This document shows, one piece after another, positions 62,733-64,000 of a DNA stretch of 64,000 nt. Made by a program: the position numbers and the translations under genes. Each line of letters opens with the position of its first letter. The first letter of the stretch is position 1. The notes beneath the pieces are model-generated. The model did no database searches and was not told where the DNA came from. It saw nothing but the letters and a program-made list of their open reading frames with translations. The stretch covers positions 1,054,001 to 1,118,000 of the forward strand of contig AAUX01000001.1 of NCBI GenBank assembly GCA_000168995.1, written 5' to 3'. Origin of the DNA: Methylophilales bacterium HTCC2181. Its GTDB lineage: Bacteria; Pseudomonadota; Gammaproteobacteria; Burkholderiales; Methylophilaceae.

Positions 62733-64000
62733 ATGTCAAAAAAACACAATGCAGGTATGTTTGCCCTATCTTTAGGGGCTCTAGGCGTAGTATTTGGAGA
62801 CATAGGCACAAGTCCGCTGTATGCGATAAAAGAAATATTCTCAATTGGCAACAATATATTGGCGCTGAATAATCAAAATATGCTGGGAATTCTATCTCTA
62901 ATTTTTTGGTCTCTTTTATCCATTGTTTCGGTTAAGTACATAACCTTTATTATGCGGGCAAATAATAATGGCGAGGGCGGGATTATGGCACTTTTATCCT
63001 TAGCCAATAGAAATGCAAAATCCAAATATAAGAAACTTTTTATTATGGCAATAGGAATGTTGGGTGCCTGCATGTTTTATGCTGACGGAATGATTACTCC
63101 TGCAATTTCAGTGCTTTCAGCTGTTGAAGGTATTGAACTAATAACTCCTAAATTTGATAGCTTTATAATTCCCGCTACCTTAGTAATTATATTTGGTCTT
63201 TTTTGGGCTCAAAGCAAAGGTACAAGCGCAGTAGGTTTTATGTTTGGCCCGGTTATGCTTGTTTGGTTTTTAACTTTAGGTGCATTGGGCGTCTACAATA
63301 TTATTCAAGCGCCCATTGTCCTTCATGCGCTAAACCCTATATATGCAGTTAACTTTTTAACTAATGAGTTTTCGGTTGCTTTTATAACTCTTGGCGCAGT
63401 AGTTTTGTGCGTAACTGGGGCTGAGTCGCTCTATGCAGATATGGGGCATTTTGGAAGAAACCCCATTAAAATTACTTGGTTTAGCTTCGTATTTCCCTCA
63501 CTAACGTTAAATTACTTTGGTCAAGGTGCACTGATAATGAACGATCCAAACACCATTAAAAACCCCTTCTATATGATGGCTCCTGACGCCCTTTTACTTC
63601 CACTGGTTATTTTAGCAACGGTTGCAACAATTATTGCGTCTCAGGCATGTATTACTGGCGCATTTTCTGTTTCTAGGCAAGCCTTACAACTTGGTTTCAT
63701 TCCTCGTATGAGGATCGATCACACATCTGAAAATCAAGAAGGGCAAATATATTTACCCAGAGTCAACTGGCTTTTGATGGTGGGTGTTATGTCAGTTGTT
63801 CTGATATTCCAGGACTCTAGCGCATTAGCAGGTGCTTATGGTGTTGCTATTACACTTGATATGGTTATTGCCACAATACTTGCAGCCTTTGTTCTTCCTG
63901 ATGTCTTAAAATGGGGTTGGGTTAAAACTACATTACTTATTTCCTTTTTCTTGGCCATTGATCTTGTGTTTTTTGGAGCGAACATTATTAAAGTCTTTGA
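62733..64000 (+). CDS. kup: Kup low-affinity potassium transporter, truncated by the window end
   Basis: The first 422 residues of a KUP/HAK family K+ uptake protein; the frame is still open at base 64000. SLGALGVVFGDIGTSPLYA is the family start signature, followed by GEGGIMALLSL, DGMITPAISVLSAVEG and TGAESLYADMGHFG. About ten membrane segments are present; the cytoplasmic C-terminal part lies outside. Starts 25 bases after xseA. Confidence 0.96.
   Translation, partial: MSKKHNAGMFALSLGALGVVFGDIGTSPLYAIKEIFSIGNNILALNNQNMLGILSLIFWSLLSIVSVKYITFIMRANNNGEGGIMALLSLANRNAKSKYKKLFIMAIGMLGACMFYADGMITPAISVLSAVEGIELITPKFDSFIIPATLVIIFGLFWAQSKGTSAVGFMFGPVMLVWFLTLGALGVYNIIQAPIVLHALNPIYAVNFLTNEFSVAFITLGAVVLCVTGAESLYADMGHFGRNPIKITWFSFVFPSLTLNYFGQGALIMNDPNTIKNPFYMMAPDALLLPLVILATVATIIASQACITGAFSVSRQALQLGFIPRMRIDHTSENQEGQIYLPRVNWLLMVGVMSVVLIFQDSSALAGAYGVAITLDMVIATILAAFVLPDVLKWGWVKTTLLISFFLAIDLVFFGANIIKVF

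Overview
The window looks like a chromosome segment of an AT-rich, compact-genome betaproteobacterium, most likely of the Nitrosomonadales/Methylophilaceae type and probably marine. This rests on gene order (thrS-infC-rpmI-rplT-pheS-pheT-ihfA-merR followed by tRNA-Pro; tpiA-secG-tRNA-Leu; surE-nlpD), on the DUF2818 and DUF2069 genes, on a Na+-pumping NADH:quinone reductase, and on a marine-type proteobacterial sortase pair. The taxonomic call is inference; there is no rRNA gene in the window.

Region 1 (about 162-22390) is a genomic island. A perfect 57-base direct repeat, the 3' part of tRNA-Pro(GGG) plus 9 bases, lies at 162-218 and 22334-22390; the right copy belongs to the intact tRNA gene (22343-22419). 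No integrase is visible between the copies. The island carries, from left to right: a six-gene minus-strand operon that looks like an uncommon Dnd-related or Hma-like defence system (PLD-helicase, small protein, DndD-like ATPase, small Dnd-type protein, a protein joining an RNA polymerase alpha-CTD-like segment to a sigma region 4-like segment, and a beta-class DNA methyltransferase); a nuclease block (DUF723/VSR-type endonuclease, DUF2779 nuclease-like protein, possible UDG-fold protein); exported proteins (ClpP-like periplasmic protein, a calcium-binding 13-residue repeat protein); a VIT/vWA sortase substrate with its class GN sortase; a HelD/UvrD-like helicase; two small genes; and an SRA-HNH modification-dependent endonuclease beside the tRNA.

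Region 2 (22343-31084) is core translation machinery on the minus strand: tRNA-Pro, MerR regulator, ihfA, pheT, pheS, rplT, rpmI, infC (non-ATG start), thrS, tRNA-Val, then a short-chain epimerase and DUF2818. Region 3 (31192-38180) holds a CBS-domain protein, the complete nqrABCDEF operon and nqrM. The Na+-NQR sits between secG/tRNA-Leu and DUF2818, the position that the proton-pumping nuo operon occupies in many betaproteobacteria.

Region 4 (38212-47458) holds tRNA-Leu(GAG), secG, tpiA, recJ, three tRNAs (Leu-TAA, Cys, Gly), pgsA, uvrC, a 4-oxalocrotonate-type tautomerase, a type 5 uracil-DNA glycosylase and acnB. Region 5 (47623-64000) holds purB-wrbA-DUF2069-surE-nlpD on the plus strand (no pcm or rpoS beside nlpD), thioredoxin with a CDPC site, nitroreductase, tadA, a Bax-inhibitor-like membrane protein, and a minus-strand run dsbB-cysM-rlmD-peptide-binding lipoprotein-L,D-transpeptidase-two ABC permeases-nagZ, then xseA and a kup potassium transporter cut by the window end.

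The main lead is the island operon at 307-8522. It has the ATPase and helicase parts of a Dnd-type system but none of the sulfur-incorporating genes in this window, and instead ends in a methyltransferase and a transcription-machinery-like protein.
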